A stretch of DNA of 64,000 nucleotides from Deltaproteobacteria bacterium (GTDB lineage Bacteria; Desulfobacterota; Binatia; UBA1149; SPBQ01): assembly GCA_029262375.1 (NCBI GenBank), contig JAJCZM010000044.1, forward strand, positions 338,551 to 402,550, written 5' to 3'. The notes under the pieces are model-generated. The model worked only from the letters and a program-made list of their open reading frames with translations, ran no database searches and was not told the DNA's origin. Both the position numbers and the translations under genes were made by a program. Below are positions 50,696-60,046 of this stretch, in pieces; positions within the stretch are counted from its first letter, which is position 1; every line of letters begins with the position of its first letter.

Positions 50696-51771
50696 GATCG
50701 GCGGGCTCTTTCGTCTTCGATGAATGCGACCGCGGCGTCCGTGATCACGTCCATGCCGTCGTACAACGGCGCGGCAGTGGGAATTTCCAGCTCGGCCTGA
50801 ATTTGATCACGCGCGGCGCAGGTCCCGGCTTCATCAAGCCCCTCGCCGTTAATGGCAATGGCGATCACGCGCGAGTCGTAGAGCTCGACGAGTCGGCATT
50901 CGTCCGCCAACGAGGGGATGACGGCAAGCGGTAGATCATGGTAGCCCTCGAAGTGTTTGCGATGAGGAGCGTGCTGCAACACGACGCCGCGCGCCTGCCC
51001 CGATGCCAGAAACTCTGCGCCAGCAGGCCCTGCCGGATTGCGCAACGAAGATTGGCCTTCGAGAAGCATGACATCCGGCTTCACCTCTCGGTCACAGGAC
51101 ACGATGGCATGTTCGAGTTCTCCGGATACGAAATCGTTCGGTACCGAATCGAAGATGAAGCCGTAGCGCGAGCCTTGCATCCAGCCGGTCTGGCCGGTGT
51201 AAATCATCTCGGCGCGCACACCGCGCGCATTGAGCGCTTCGGTCAGAAAGCGCGTCGTGGTGCGTTTGCCCAAGGCGCAGTCGGTGCCGAGCACGGCGAT
51301 ACGTGGTGCACGAACATCGTAGATCGCGCCGTGCCAAAACCGCAGCTCGCCTCGCGGTGCCGTCTTGCGGACGTCCGTAATCGTCGCGCCGCTCTTTTCG
51401 GCCGCAGCAACCAGGCGTGGATCGTCGCTCGCGAATCCGTGCAGGCCGTTCACGACGGAGATTCCGCGCGACAGAGCGTCGAAGAGATGGTCGCGCAGCT
51501 CATCGCTGAGCACGCCGCCGTGTGTCGCAATGCCGATGACGAAATAATCCGGCGCAGCAGGCAAAGCCGCGATCGCCGTGTCGAGCGACTCGTAGATCGG
51601 AATGTCGCGATGGATTCCGTCGAGCGCAGTGCCCGCATCCTGACCGGCATAGACGTGGTCGATGAGCCCGAGGACATCGAAACGTTCGGTGCCTCGAATG
51701 AGACCGTGCGCGGTCTTCGCGTTCGGCTTATGCAAAATGCCGTTGGTGAGTACTAGTGCTGTTCCATCCAT
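50692..51771 (-). CDS. DUF1611 family P-loop protein, DgcN (D-glutamate N-acetyltransferase)-like
   Basis: GLIDHVYAGQDAGTALDG, VVNGLHGFASDDPRLVAAAEKSGATITDVRK, RIAVLGTDCALGKRTTTRFLTEALNARGVRAEMIYTGQTGWMQGSRYGFIFDSVPNDFVSGELEHAI. Confidence 0.8.
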   Translation of the reverse strand: MDGTALVLTNGILHKPNAKTAHGLIRGTERFDVLGLIDHVYAGQDAGTALDGIHRDIPIYESLDTAIAALPAAPDYFVIGIATHGGVLSDELRDHLFDALSRGISVVNGLHGFASDDPRLVAAAEKSGATITDVRKTAPRGELRFWHGAIYDVRAPRIAVLGTDCALGKRTTTRFLTEALNARGVRAEMIYTGQTGWMQGSRYGFIFDSVPNDFVSGELEHAIVSCDREVKPDVMLLEGQSSLRNPAGPAGAEFLASGQARGVVLQHAPHRKHFEGYHDLPLAVIPSLADECRLVELYDSRVIAIAINGEGLDEAGTCAARDQIQAELEIPTAAPLYDGMDVITDAAVAFIEDERARRS

Positions 51772-52087
51772 GGTCTTTGGTCCGCTAAGCGAACTCATAT
51801 CAATAGCCGATCACGGCGTCGCTAAACAGCATTGCAGCGCATCTAGTTCAGCTTGGTCGAGCTTGGCCGGGCTCGCTCGGGTTGCCGTGCCGCTTGGCAT
51901 GACGGATGCCTAGGCGCGACAGCCTGACGCGAGGTCGAGTCCAGTGTCTTGCGAGTGTCTTGCCCAACCCTCGCTCGACACCCGGCCTGCGTCGCGACAT
52001 ATTGGCGCCGGGGCGTACGTCGAGCTCCCACCCACTCGCGGGGCAGCCGGCCCTCAGAGACACACAGACACGGGGAGAACGTTCCAA

Positions 52088-53767
52088 GTGAAATCCGATG
52101 CCACATCCAATGCCGAAGCCAATGCCGAGTTCAATTTCTCAGCCATCCACGAGGCCATTGCCGCGGCCTCACCTGATACCGAAGCCTTCGTATGGCGCGA
52201 TCGCCGCATCACGCACGGCCAGCTCGGCGAGCGCAGCCGCCGCCTCGCGAACTATCTACTCGGCCGCGGCCTGACACTGCACAAAGATCGCAGCGCGCTC
52301 GAAGGGCACGAATCGGGGCAGGATCACGTCGCACTCTATCTCTACAACGGCAACGAGTATCTCGAGGGCATGCTCGGCTCGTGGAAGGCGCGCCTGGCAT
52401 CGCTCAACGTGAACTACCGCTACGTCGAGGAGGAACTCCTCTACCTGTTCGAAAACGCGCAAGCGAAAGCGCTCATCTACCATGGCGAGTTCGCGGACCG
52501 CGTCGCATCGATACGAGACAAGTGCCCGCAACTCGAGGTCCTCATTCAAGTCGCCGACGAGTCCGGCGCGGCACTACTTCCAGGTGCGGTCGACTACGAA
52601 GAAGCGCTCGCATCCGCCTCGTCCGAGTTACCGGACGTAACCCCGAGCGGCGACGACCTCTACATACTCTACACCGGCGGAACGACCGGAATGCCCAAGG
52701 GCGTGTTGTGGCGCTCGCACGATATCTTCATGGCCGCGATGGGCGGAAAGAAGATGGACGGCAGCGAGTATAGCTCCGTCGAACAGATCGCCGAGACGGT
52801 CAAGGCCGTCGGCGGCGCAATGAAAACGTTGGTGGGTCCACCGCTCATGCACGGCGCCGCCCAGTGGGCCAGCTTCATGATGATGACCAGCGGCGCAACG
52901 ATCGTGCTGCCGAACGCGGTCGACAAGCTCGATCCCGACGATTTTCTTTCAACGGTAGAGCGGGAACGTTGCGTGTCTTTCTCAATGGTCGGTGACGCGT
53001 TCGCAAGGCCGATCCTCGACCAGATGAAAAAGAAATCCTACGACGTCTCGGGGCTGTTCGTCATCGGTTCGGGTGGCGCGCCGCTTTCGGCGGCCAATAA
53101 GACGGAATTCCTCGAGCACGTCCCGCACGCGACAATCATAGATTCCATTGGTTCGTCCGAGACCGGTGCGCAGGGCAGCAATGCGGCATCGAAAGACGGC
53201 GGCGTTTCCACCGGCGACTTCAAGCCCGCCGAAGGTTCGTGTGTCGTGTCGGAAGATCTCACCCGCGTGATTGACCCATCGAACACAGAAGAACTCGGTT
53301 GGTTCGCACAGACCGGGCGCGTTCCGCTCGGCTACTACCGCGACGCCGAGAAAACCGCACGAACGTTCCCAGTGATCGGCGGTACGCGCTACTCCGTACC
53401 GGGTGACCGCGCGCGCTATGGTGCAGGCGGTTCGATCGAGGTACTCGGTCGCGATTCGGTAACGATTAATTCGGGCGGAGAGAAGATCTTCGCAGAAGAG
53501 GTCGAGGCCGCCGTCAAGGCGCATCCCGACGTATTCGACGCCGTAGTCGCGGGACGCCCGAGCGACCGCTGGGGCCAGGAAGTGGTAGCCATTGTCGCAC
53601 TACGCGAAGGCGCTACCGTCGATGCCGATGCGCTGATCGAAGAAGCGAAGAAGCACATCGCGCGCTACAAGCTGCCGAAAGCCGTCGTGTTCCGCGACCA
53701 GATCCAGCGTAGCCCTAGCGGCAAGGCCGACTATCGGTGGGCGAAAGAACAGGCTGTCGCCGACTAG
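52088..53767 (+). CDS. Acyl-CoA synthetase (AMP-forming), FadD3/steroid-type-like
   Basis: DDLYILYTGGTTGMPKGVLWRSHDIFMAAMGG; SIGSSETGAQGSNA; YSVPGDRARYGAGGSIEVLGRDSVTINSGGEKIFAEEVEAAVKAHPDV. Confidence 0.93.
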   Translation: MKSDATSNAEANAEFNFSAIHEAIAAASPDTEAFVWRDRRITHGQLGERSRRLANYLLGRGLTLHKDRSALEGHESGQDHVALYLYNGNEYLEGMLGSWKARLASLNVNYRYVEEELLYLFENAQAKALIYHGEFADRVASIRDKCPQLEVLIQVADESGAALLPGAVDYEEALASASSELPDVTPSGDDLYILYTGGTTGMPKGVLWRSHDIFMAAMGGKKMDGSEYSSVEQIAETVKAVGGAMKTLVGPPLMHGAAQWASFMMMTSGATIVLPNAVDKLDPDDFLSTVERERCVSFSMVGDAFARPILDQMKKKSYDVSGLFVIGSGGAPLSAANKTEFLEHVPHATIIDSIGSSETGAQGSNAASKDGGVSTGDFKPAEGSCVVSEDLTRVIDPSNTEELGWFAQTGRVPLGYYRDAEKTARTFPVIGGTRYSVPGDRARYGAGGSIEVLGRDSVTINSGGEKIFAEEVEAAVKAHPDVFDAVVAGRPSDRWGQEVVAIVALREGATVDADALIEEAKKHIARYKLPKAVVFRDQIQRSPSGKADYRWAKEQAVAD

Positions 53768-53798
53768 GCCGGCCGGCCGAACATCTTGAAACATCGGG

Positions 53799-55541
53799 TC
53801 AGGGTGTTTCGAGGTCCCCATCGCGGATCGTCACGCCGTCAGGGAAAGCCAGACCGTCTTTGATGAGTTCCGGCGCGCGCGGCACGCCCGCGATATCGAA
53901 TGTAATGCGACGCACGGTTCCGTTTGGACCGGGACCGATGTCGCGCAAGGTATTTTCCGGCGAACCAACCGTCATCGCGCCGCCGAACGTGAGCTCGCTA
54001 CCACCGCTTATCACGAGCGCGAGATCGCCGTAGTAGACACTTCCGGCGCAATCGACCGCGAGACCTTGCGGATGCCCGGTAAGCAACGGTAGTTGACCGT
54101 CGTCGTCTTCGGGCTCGAGAATGCGACGTACGAAGTTCCCGTCCTGGTCGTATTCGGCGATCACACCGGTGAAGACTGACGACACGTACCAGTTGCCGTT
54201 CGGTGCACGCACGATTCCCGTGGGGGTCGCGAGGTTCGCGAAATCCAGAATGAAGATTTCCTCGTTCACCGTATCTGCGAGCGGCGAACCGAGTCCGTCG
54301 AGCGCGCCGCAACCGCCGGGCGCGTCGGGGCCGGTCGGGAATGGCGGAGAGTAGCGCAGAATCGCCGGCCCCGATGCACCCCGCGCGGATGCGAGATAGA
54401 CGCGGTCGAGCTCGTCGATCGCGACTCCACCGGCCGTAGCGACATCGACGGCGATCTTACAGAAGTTCGTACTGATCTCGGTGTTCGGGTACGGGGTCGG
54501 CGCCCCAGGAAACTCGTCGAACGGCGGAAACCACAAGATAAGCTGACCGTCGCCCGAGCCGCTGTCGGGCGCACCGATCGAGCTCGTGAAGAGCGTACCG
54601 TTGTCGGCGAACTCACAACCGTGAGGTTCGCCTTGCGGCTCGAAAAAGGTCGGCGAGTTCTTGCCTGTCTGCGTGCCGGTGGAATCGAATCGGCCGTAAC
54701 CGGGATGAATCGTCGGCTGGCCTGTATCTTCGCCGAGCATGAAGTCACCCGAGTCGTCGGGGTCAAAACAAATCTCACCGTTCACGTCGCGACCGTTGAT
54801 CGGGTCGTCCAACGCGCGCTCGATCAGAATGTCTTCGACCAGCGAACCGGTTCCGATGGTGTCGATGTCAAAACGCCGCAGGCGATTGCCCTCGGTCGAA
54901 TAGACGAGCTGTTGCGGACAAGTCGGGGCGACGTAGCCGATCACGCACTCGACGAAGGTGTCCATGTCCACGCGAGTCGAAGCAGCGTCGCCGGGAGTCG
55001 AACAACTGAGTTTGGATTCGGCTTTGACGAATGCGGCTTTGAACTTGTCCTGCGCCTTGATGAAGGCGGCTTGAAACTTCGCGGCGTCCGGTTTCACCGT
55101 GTCTTTCGAGAGTGCCTTGAGCATCGCGGCGACTTTCTTCGACGCTGCCCCGAGCTTCTTCGATGCGCAGGCACCGTCACCGCCGGGCGCGAGAGCCGTC
55201 ACCGTGTCAGCCACATAGGTATCGACCTTCGGCCCGACCGTCGCCGCGTCGCCGGGCTCGCTGCAGACGGCCTTCAACTCCGCTTTCGTAAATGAACTCT
55301 GGAACTTGTCTTCGGCCTTGCTCAGGCAAGACGCATCAACGGTCGTGCTCTTCTTCTCGGCTTTGGAGTGGCACTTCAGTTGCGCAGAGGCTTTCTTACC
55401 GGTGGCCGCAAGTTTCTTTGCCTCGCACTTGATGAGTGGATCGACGGCTGCCGTCGCGGTGCGCCACGTCGCCGCGCAAACGATGATCGTCGCGATCGCG
55501 ACCGATGCAGCGAGCCTGTTGCCTGACCTGTTACGTGGCAT
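53799..55541 (-). CDS. Secreted protein: tandem Cys/Lys-rich helical domains plus SMP-30/NHL-like beta-propeller
   Basis: Signal peptide; KCEAKKLAATGKKASAQLKCHSKAEKK...CLSKAEDKFQSSFTKAELKAVCSEPGDAA and second copy DKFKAAFVKAESKLSCSTPGDAA; propeller motifs VYLASARG, GIVRAPNGNWYVSSVFTGVIAEYDQDG. Confidence 0.7.
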   Translation of the reverse strand: MPRNRSGNRLAASVAIATIIVCAATWRTATAAVDPLIKCEAKKLAATGKKASAQLKCHSKAEKKSTTVDASCLSKAEDKFQSSFTKAELKAVCSEPGDAATVGPKVDTYVADTVTALAPGGDGACASKKLGAASKKVAAMLKALSKDTVKPDAAKFQAAFIKAQDKFKAAFVKAESKLSCSTPGDAASTRVDMDTFVECVIGYVAPTCPQQLVYSTEGNRLRRFDIDTIGTGSLVEDILIERALDDPINGRDVNGEICFDPDDSGDFMLGEDTGQPTIHPGYGRFDSTGTQTGKNSPTFFEPQGEPHGCEFADNGTLFTSSIGAPDSGSGDGQLILWFPPFDEFPGAPTPYPNTEISTNFCKIAVDVATAGGVAIDELDRVYLASARGASGPAILRYSPPFPTGPDAPGGCGALDGLGSPLADTVNEEIFILDFANLATPTGIVRAPNGNWYVSSVFTGVIAEYDQDGNFVRRILEPEDDDGQLPLLTGHPQGLAVDCAGSVYYGDLALVISGGSELTFGGAMTVGSPENTLRDIGPGPNGTVRRITFDIAGVPRAPELIKDGLAFPDGVTIRDGDLETP

Positions 55542-55725
55542 GGAGCCCCTCCCCAATCCGAATTCCGCGGTGCGCGCGTGACGGCGGCGAAGCCGTCATG
55601 CGTCTAGAAACACCAGTTCGTACAATAGGATCGCGGCCGCCGGAGACGCAATAGAAGGATTGGGGATTACCCATTTGAGGCCCGGTAAGGCCGTACGAGG
55701 CTGATTGAAGCCGGCCAGGTACTGA

Positions 55726-56490
55726 CTACTCGCGCAGTTTGATCTTCACGCGTCCGTCGTCGAGAGCGATGTGCTCCACGCCCTCCGCGAAGCCCTGCCA
55801 AAACCCTCGGTCACCGCCGCCGTACTCTTTGACCAAATCGACGTTCTTCAGATTACCGAGCCAGGCATTCGGAATCGGTACGCCCATCAGACTCACACCG
55901 CGCAGTGCGACGATCGGACGTTCTTCACGATACGCGAGTTCTACGCCGGCGCTCACTCGCAACGTACGCCCGCCGATCACGGGGAAATCCGGATCGACGG
56001 GTATGAGAAGACGCGCCGTGGCCAGATCGTCCGAAATATGAACGGCGGCACGCCGGCCCATGTCCGTCTTGCCGGCGATCAATGCGTTGAGTTCACGTTG
56101 CGTGAACTGGATCTCGCGTTCGGCGCCTTTCTCGTCGTAGGCGCCGGAGTCCAACCACGTGTCGTCGTCGATCGGTTCGGGTGTATCGGGCCGTTGGGGC
56201 GTGCCTGGCGTGTCAGATTCGCGGGCGCTTTCAGAAGCATGCGCCGCCGAAGTCGAGAACCCGTCGAGGCGATCGATCTTTTCGTCGAGAACCTTCTGCT
56301 CTGCCACTGTGAGTTCGATCGGAGTGAACTCGGAAGGGAACAGGTAGGTACGCACCACCCACACCGTGACCCCGACGCTCATGAGAATCGCGAACGTGAC
56401 GATGCCCGTAACCTGAAGGCCCGAGAAGCCGTTGCGTTCAGATGTCGTTGCGGCCTCTTGCTGTTCGTTCATCTCAGTCCGTTCGCCCAT
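55726..56490 (-). CDS. Hypothetical single-pass membrane protein
   Basis: One TM segment (VTGIVTFAILMSVGVTVWVVRTYLF); conserved-looking C-terminal domain; no confident family. Confidence 0.5.
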   Translation of the reverse strand: MGERTEMNEQQEAATTSERNGFSGLQVTGIVTFAILMSVGVTVWVVRTYLFPSEFTPIELTVAEQKVLDEKIDRLDGFSTSAAHASESARESDTPGTPQRPDTPEPIDDDTWLDSGAYDEKGAEREIQFTQRELNALIAGKTDMGRRAAVHISDDLATARLLIPVDPDFPVIGGRTLRVSAGVELAYREERPIVALRGVSLMGVPIPNAWLGNLKNVDLVKEYGGGDRGFWQGFAEGVEHIALDDGRVKIKLRE

Positions 56491-56542
56491 GCCGCCATGC
56501 TGAACCGATCGGCGGGAAAGGAAAGCGCGCGTTCGGCCTATC

Positions 56543-58387
56543 CTATTTGATTTTGTCGATCATCATGAAGTCGCCGGGCAGAAGCTCGTCGCCGGCCTCG
56601 TCCATCGGGAAATATTTGATCGTGTCGCCCTTCGTATGGTCCTTCCAAATGTTAACCGGACGAATCACCGCGAGTTGGTCGTCGTGTTTCACCAACAACT
56701 GCGCCTGCAGCTTGGAACGATCGATGAAGTACCAATCGCCGGTCTGGTTGCGCCAAATCTTCTCACGCTTCCAGGCTTCCGAGGGGAAGCGAATGGCCAA
56801 CACCTCGGCTCCCGGCTCTTGTTCGCGCCAAGCGGCCGTCGCCTTCTCACCGAGCATGGCTTTGTCGGGCCCGCTGTAGCGGTCCGGCGGCAGTTCGTTC
56901 TGCGCAATGATGAGATCGCGAAGCGATGCCTGCTGCTCTGCAAGTTTCTTGCGCGTGGCGACGAGTTTCGTTTGGAACGTCGCCGCGCTCGGCGGATCGA
57001 GCACTTCCAACAACGCGAGCTCGTCGAGAACCCAATCGAGACGCTGCGGAATACCGCCCGTGAAGTAGAGAGGCCGTTTCTCGGCGACCGCCTGCGCCGC
57101 CATTTTATCGACTTCGGCCAGCGACGATTCGAGCTGCGCAGGTAGCGACTGCTTCTGCTGCTCGGCGGCGGCGCGGAACGATGCCAAGCGCTCGGCGAAG
57201 AAATTCACGTTCCCCCCGACGCGCTTACCTTCGGCCGTCTGTTGTCCTATGAGCGGCGCATAGAGCTTCGCGATGCGGTCGACCTCGGCTCGCGCCGCGT
57301 CAGCTTCCCTGAGCACTGCCGCGGCACGGGGACGATCGTTCTGCAAAATGTCGGTGTTGCCATACATGCCGGCAAGCTCTCCGACGCGATCCGAGTCGGC
57401 TTTGAGCGATGGATAGCTCGCGGGATCGATCAGTGCCGACAGCTTCTTGTGAAGCGGCGTGATGAACGTCTCTGACTCGGCGACGCTCTTTTCCGCCGCT
57501 GCAAGTCGCGCAGCCGTCTCGGCGACGCCCGCGCCACCGGCGGGCAACTGATCCAAGCCAGTATGCGCATTGCCGGCCTTGCGGCGCGCATTCTCGATGG
57601 TGTTCACGGCGGAGTGCACCTCGCGGTATGGAATGGCCGACTCGTCAGCAACCGAACGCAGCTTCGCGACCAACGCTGAGAGTGCCGCCGCATTGCCCTC
57701 GACTTCACGGATGTGAAACTTCGCGTTTCCGAGCGTTTCCTCTTGGCGATAGTCGAGCTTCGGCGCGACGGGAGGGGCTGCAGCCGGCGCGGTCGGTGCG
57801 ACAACTGCAGGCGCGGCCACGGGCACAGTCGGCGCGACAACTGCAGGCGCTGCCACGGGCGCAGTCGGCGCGACAGCTGCCGGCGCGGCCGCGGGCGCAG
57901 TCGGCGCAACAACTGCCGGCGCGGCCGCTTGACCGGTTCCCGCCAACCGCGCCTCCAGCGCGGCAATCTCGCCGCGCAGCGTAGTGAACTCGTTTTGCAG
58001 GGCTGCAACCGCGGGGTCCGACGCGGGCAATCCCGCCAGCGCGGCCTCGACCTTCGGCACGTCGGCCTTGGCGCTCCCGAGCCGAATCCCGGCGAGTTTC
58101 GCCTTGGACCCCGTCGGCTGTGCCGTACCGGCTCCGGCCGATTGCTGCGCCAGCCCCAGGTTCGTGCGCAGGCTGCGGAGCGCGTTGCCGGCGACCGCAA
58201 GCGCCTGCTGCTGCCCGGGGTCGAGCTGCGCCAGCGCCGCACTGGGCACTATCAGCGTCGTCAGCATCGACAGGGTGGCCAGCGTGGCCAGCGCAAACTG
58301 GGCAACCGGGACGGATGCCGTCAATATGCCGGACAGCTGTGAGAAGCATTTGGGGATCGTGATTTTGGGATCGCTACGGTCTGTCAT
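56543..58387 (-). CDS. Hypothetical exported protein with Ala/Pro/Val-rich repeat linker
   Basis: Hydrophobic N-terminus; VAPTAPAAAPAAVAPTAPVAAPAVVAPTVPVAAPAVV; long helical region. Confidence 0.55.
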   Translation of the reverse strand: MTDRSDPKITIPKCFSQLSGILTASVPVAQFALATLATLSMLTTLIVPSAALAQLDPGQQQALAVAGNALRSLRTNLGLAQQSAGAGTAQPTGSKAKLAGIRLGSAKADVPKVEAALAGLPASDPAVAALQNEFTTLRGEIAALEARLAGTGQAAAPAVVAPTAPAAAPAAVAPTAPVAAPAVVAPTVPVAAPAVVAPTAPAAAPPVAPKLDYRQEETLGNAKFHIREVEGNAAALSALVAKLRSVADESAIPYREVHSAVNTIENARRKAGNAHTGLDQLPAGGAGVAETAARLAAAEKSVAESETFITPLHKKLSALIDPASYPSLKADSDRVGELAGMYGNTDILQNDRPRAAAVLREADAARAEVDRIAKLYAPLIGQQTAEGKRVGGNVNFFAERLASFRAAAEQQKQSLPAQLESSLAEVDKMAAQAVAEKRPLYFTGGIPQRLDWVLDELALLEVLDPPSAATFQTKLVATRKKLAEQQASLRDLIIAQNELPPDRYSGPDKAMLGEKATAAWREQEPGAEVLAIRFPSEAWKREKIWRNQTGDWYFIDRSKLQAQLLVKHDDQLAVIRPVNIWKDHTKGDTIKYFPMDEAGDELLPGDFMMIDKIK

Positions 58388-58407
58388 GATCGGCGCAGTA
58401 TAGAGGA

Positions 58408-59961
58408 CTACGCACGCTGACCGAACATCGTGAGATGAACAACCGCCAGTTGCTCGCCGTCGAGCCCCAGCAGCTCGTTGAGCGGATCGTCGCGAAACGC
58501 GGCAAGGTTGCGCGCTCCCAATCCCATGGATTCTGCAGCGAGATACACGCGCTGGCCGAGTTCGCCGGCCCGAACGAGCACGTCGCGATAAGCGCGACGA
58601 CCATCGCGCGCCATGGCCGCGCCGACCGCGCCCACCATGACCACCGCCACCGCCGCCGTACGTGCCTTTTCTTGCCCGATGCAGGTCAAGGCGAACGCAT
58701 CACGCAGATCGCGACCATCGAGAAGAGACAGCCGATGGCGTAGCGCTTCGTAGCGATACAATCCGCGCGCCAGCCCTTCGACTTCATGAACGATGATATA
58801 CGGCGTGACGTCATGTCCGATTCGGTCTCGCATCGAGATGAACAACGTTGCCAGCTGCGCATACGAGATCACGGTCGGCTGGAACTCGAGCGGAGAACGG
58901 CGCTGCTTGATCGCAACACCGAGCGACGCATGAAGAGCCTGGGCTGCGCGCGGTAGCTTGTGTTCCTCGAGCGCAGGTGGAGCAACGGCGATCGACTGCG
59001 GCGGGCGCGGCGGCGCGACGCCATCACGATGGAGTTTGGTCGACTCTTGAAAGCGCCGCGTCGCACGTCCCTTCAATCCACCGAGTAGACCTCGGGCCTC
59101 ACCCTTCTCGTGAAGCGACTCACGTTGCGCGAACTCAGGCGAATCTTCCGCCGAGTGCCCGAGCGCGTGCACCGCGCAGACCGCCTCGCGAGCACCGTCC
59201 AGACCGAGCGCCCTGTTCAGAGAATCGTCGGCGAACGCACGCAGCGGTCGCTCTCGAACTTGCAGCACGGTTGACGCCAATCGTAGGTTTTCGCCGATGT
59301 GCCCCGTATCGACCAAGGCATAGCGATAGCCGCGGTTCGCGTACTTCCATTGGTAGCGGTCGAAGACGCTACTCACTGCGACATAGGCGGGCGCGTGCAG
59401 TTCGGGCGATGCGAGATCGAAGATGTCCGCCAGTGCGCCGTCGGATGGCGCGTCTGCGACACGGGCGAGCGTGTGACTGCGAACGTCGTAGTAGTAAACG
59501 CCACGATCGAGCTCGGCGACGTTGCGCGCGATGACGTAGAGCTCGCTCGCGTAGAGCGCGCCGGCAGACGGAGCGGCGCGCAGCAGTTTCGGCGGCGAGA
59601 CGTCGTCGCGACGCTCGGTCACGCCGTTGGCATAAAAGAGGAGCGCCCCTAGATCGGCGAATCCCAGTGATGCCTGCGAGAATCCAGGTGGCAGCCGGTA
59701 GGCGATCGATGCAGAGGCAACGCCGATATCGGCCAGCTCGGTAACCGGGTCCAGTTTCACCGATTCCGCGTCCGGATAGTCTTTGAATGGCTCGCCGAAC
59801 GGACGCCGTGCGTGATCACCCACCGGACCGAACGTGCGATTGCCCGTGGCCCGGTGGATATGAAGCGCCGGGTCGGCATCGCGGCCGAAGCAACCGGCGC
59901 CCGTAAGCAGCACGGTAGTGCCGGCAAGAACTCGAAAAAAACCACGGCGTGTTGTCTTCAT
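58408..59961 (-). CDS. Tandem two-domain SagB/ThcOx-type nitroreductase-fold oxidoreductase with Tat-like signal
   Basis: MKTTRRGFFRVLAGTTVLLTGAGC; domain 1 LRAAPSAGALYASELYVIARNVAELDRGVYYYD; domain 2 FQPTVISYAQLATLFISMRDRIG...GLYRYEALRHRLSLLDGRDLR. Confidence 0.8.
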   Translation of the reverse strand: MKTTRRGFFRVLAGTTVLLTGAGCFGRDADPALHIHRATGNRTFGPVGDHARRPFGEPFKDYPDAESVKLDPVTELADIGVASASIAYRLPPGFSQASLGFADLGALLFYANGVTERRDDVSPPKLLRAAPSAGALYASELYVIARNVAELDRGVYYYDVRSHTLARVADAPSDGALADIFDLASPELHAPAYVAVSSVFDRYQWKYANRGYRYALVDTGHIGENLRLASTVLQVRERPLRAFADDSLNRALGLDGAREAVCAVHALGHSAEDSPEFAQRESLHEKGEARGLLGGLKGRATRRFQESTKLHRDGVAPPRPPQSIAVAPPALEEHKLPRAAQALHASLGVAIKQRRSPLEFQPTVISYAQLATLFISMRDRIGHDVTPYIIVHEVEGLARGLYRYEALRHRLSLLDGRDLRDAFALTCIGQEKARTAAVAVVMVGAVGAAMARDGRRAYRDVLVRAGELGQRVYLAAESMGLGARNLAAFRDDPLNELLGLDGEQLAVVHLTMFGQRA

Positions 59962-60046
59962 TCTTTAGCGAGATTAGCCGATCGCTTGGCCGGCTGGCAA
60001 CTTGCGGCCTCTAGCCTCATCGGGCGCGCTTGGATAGAGTTTCTAC

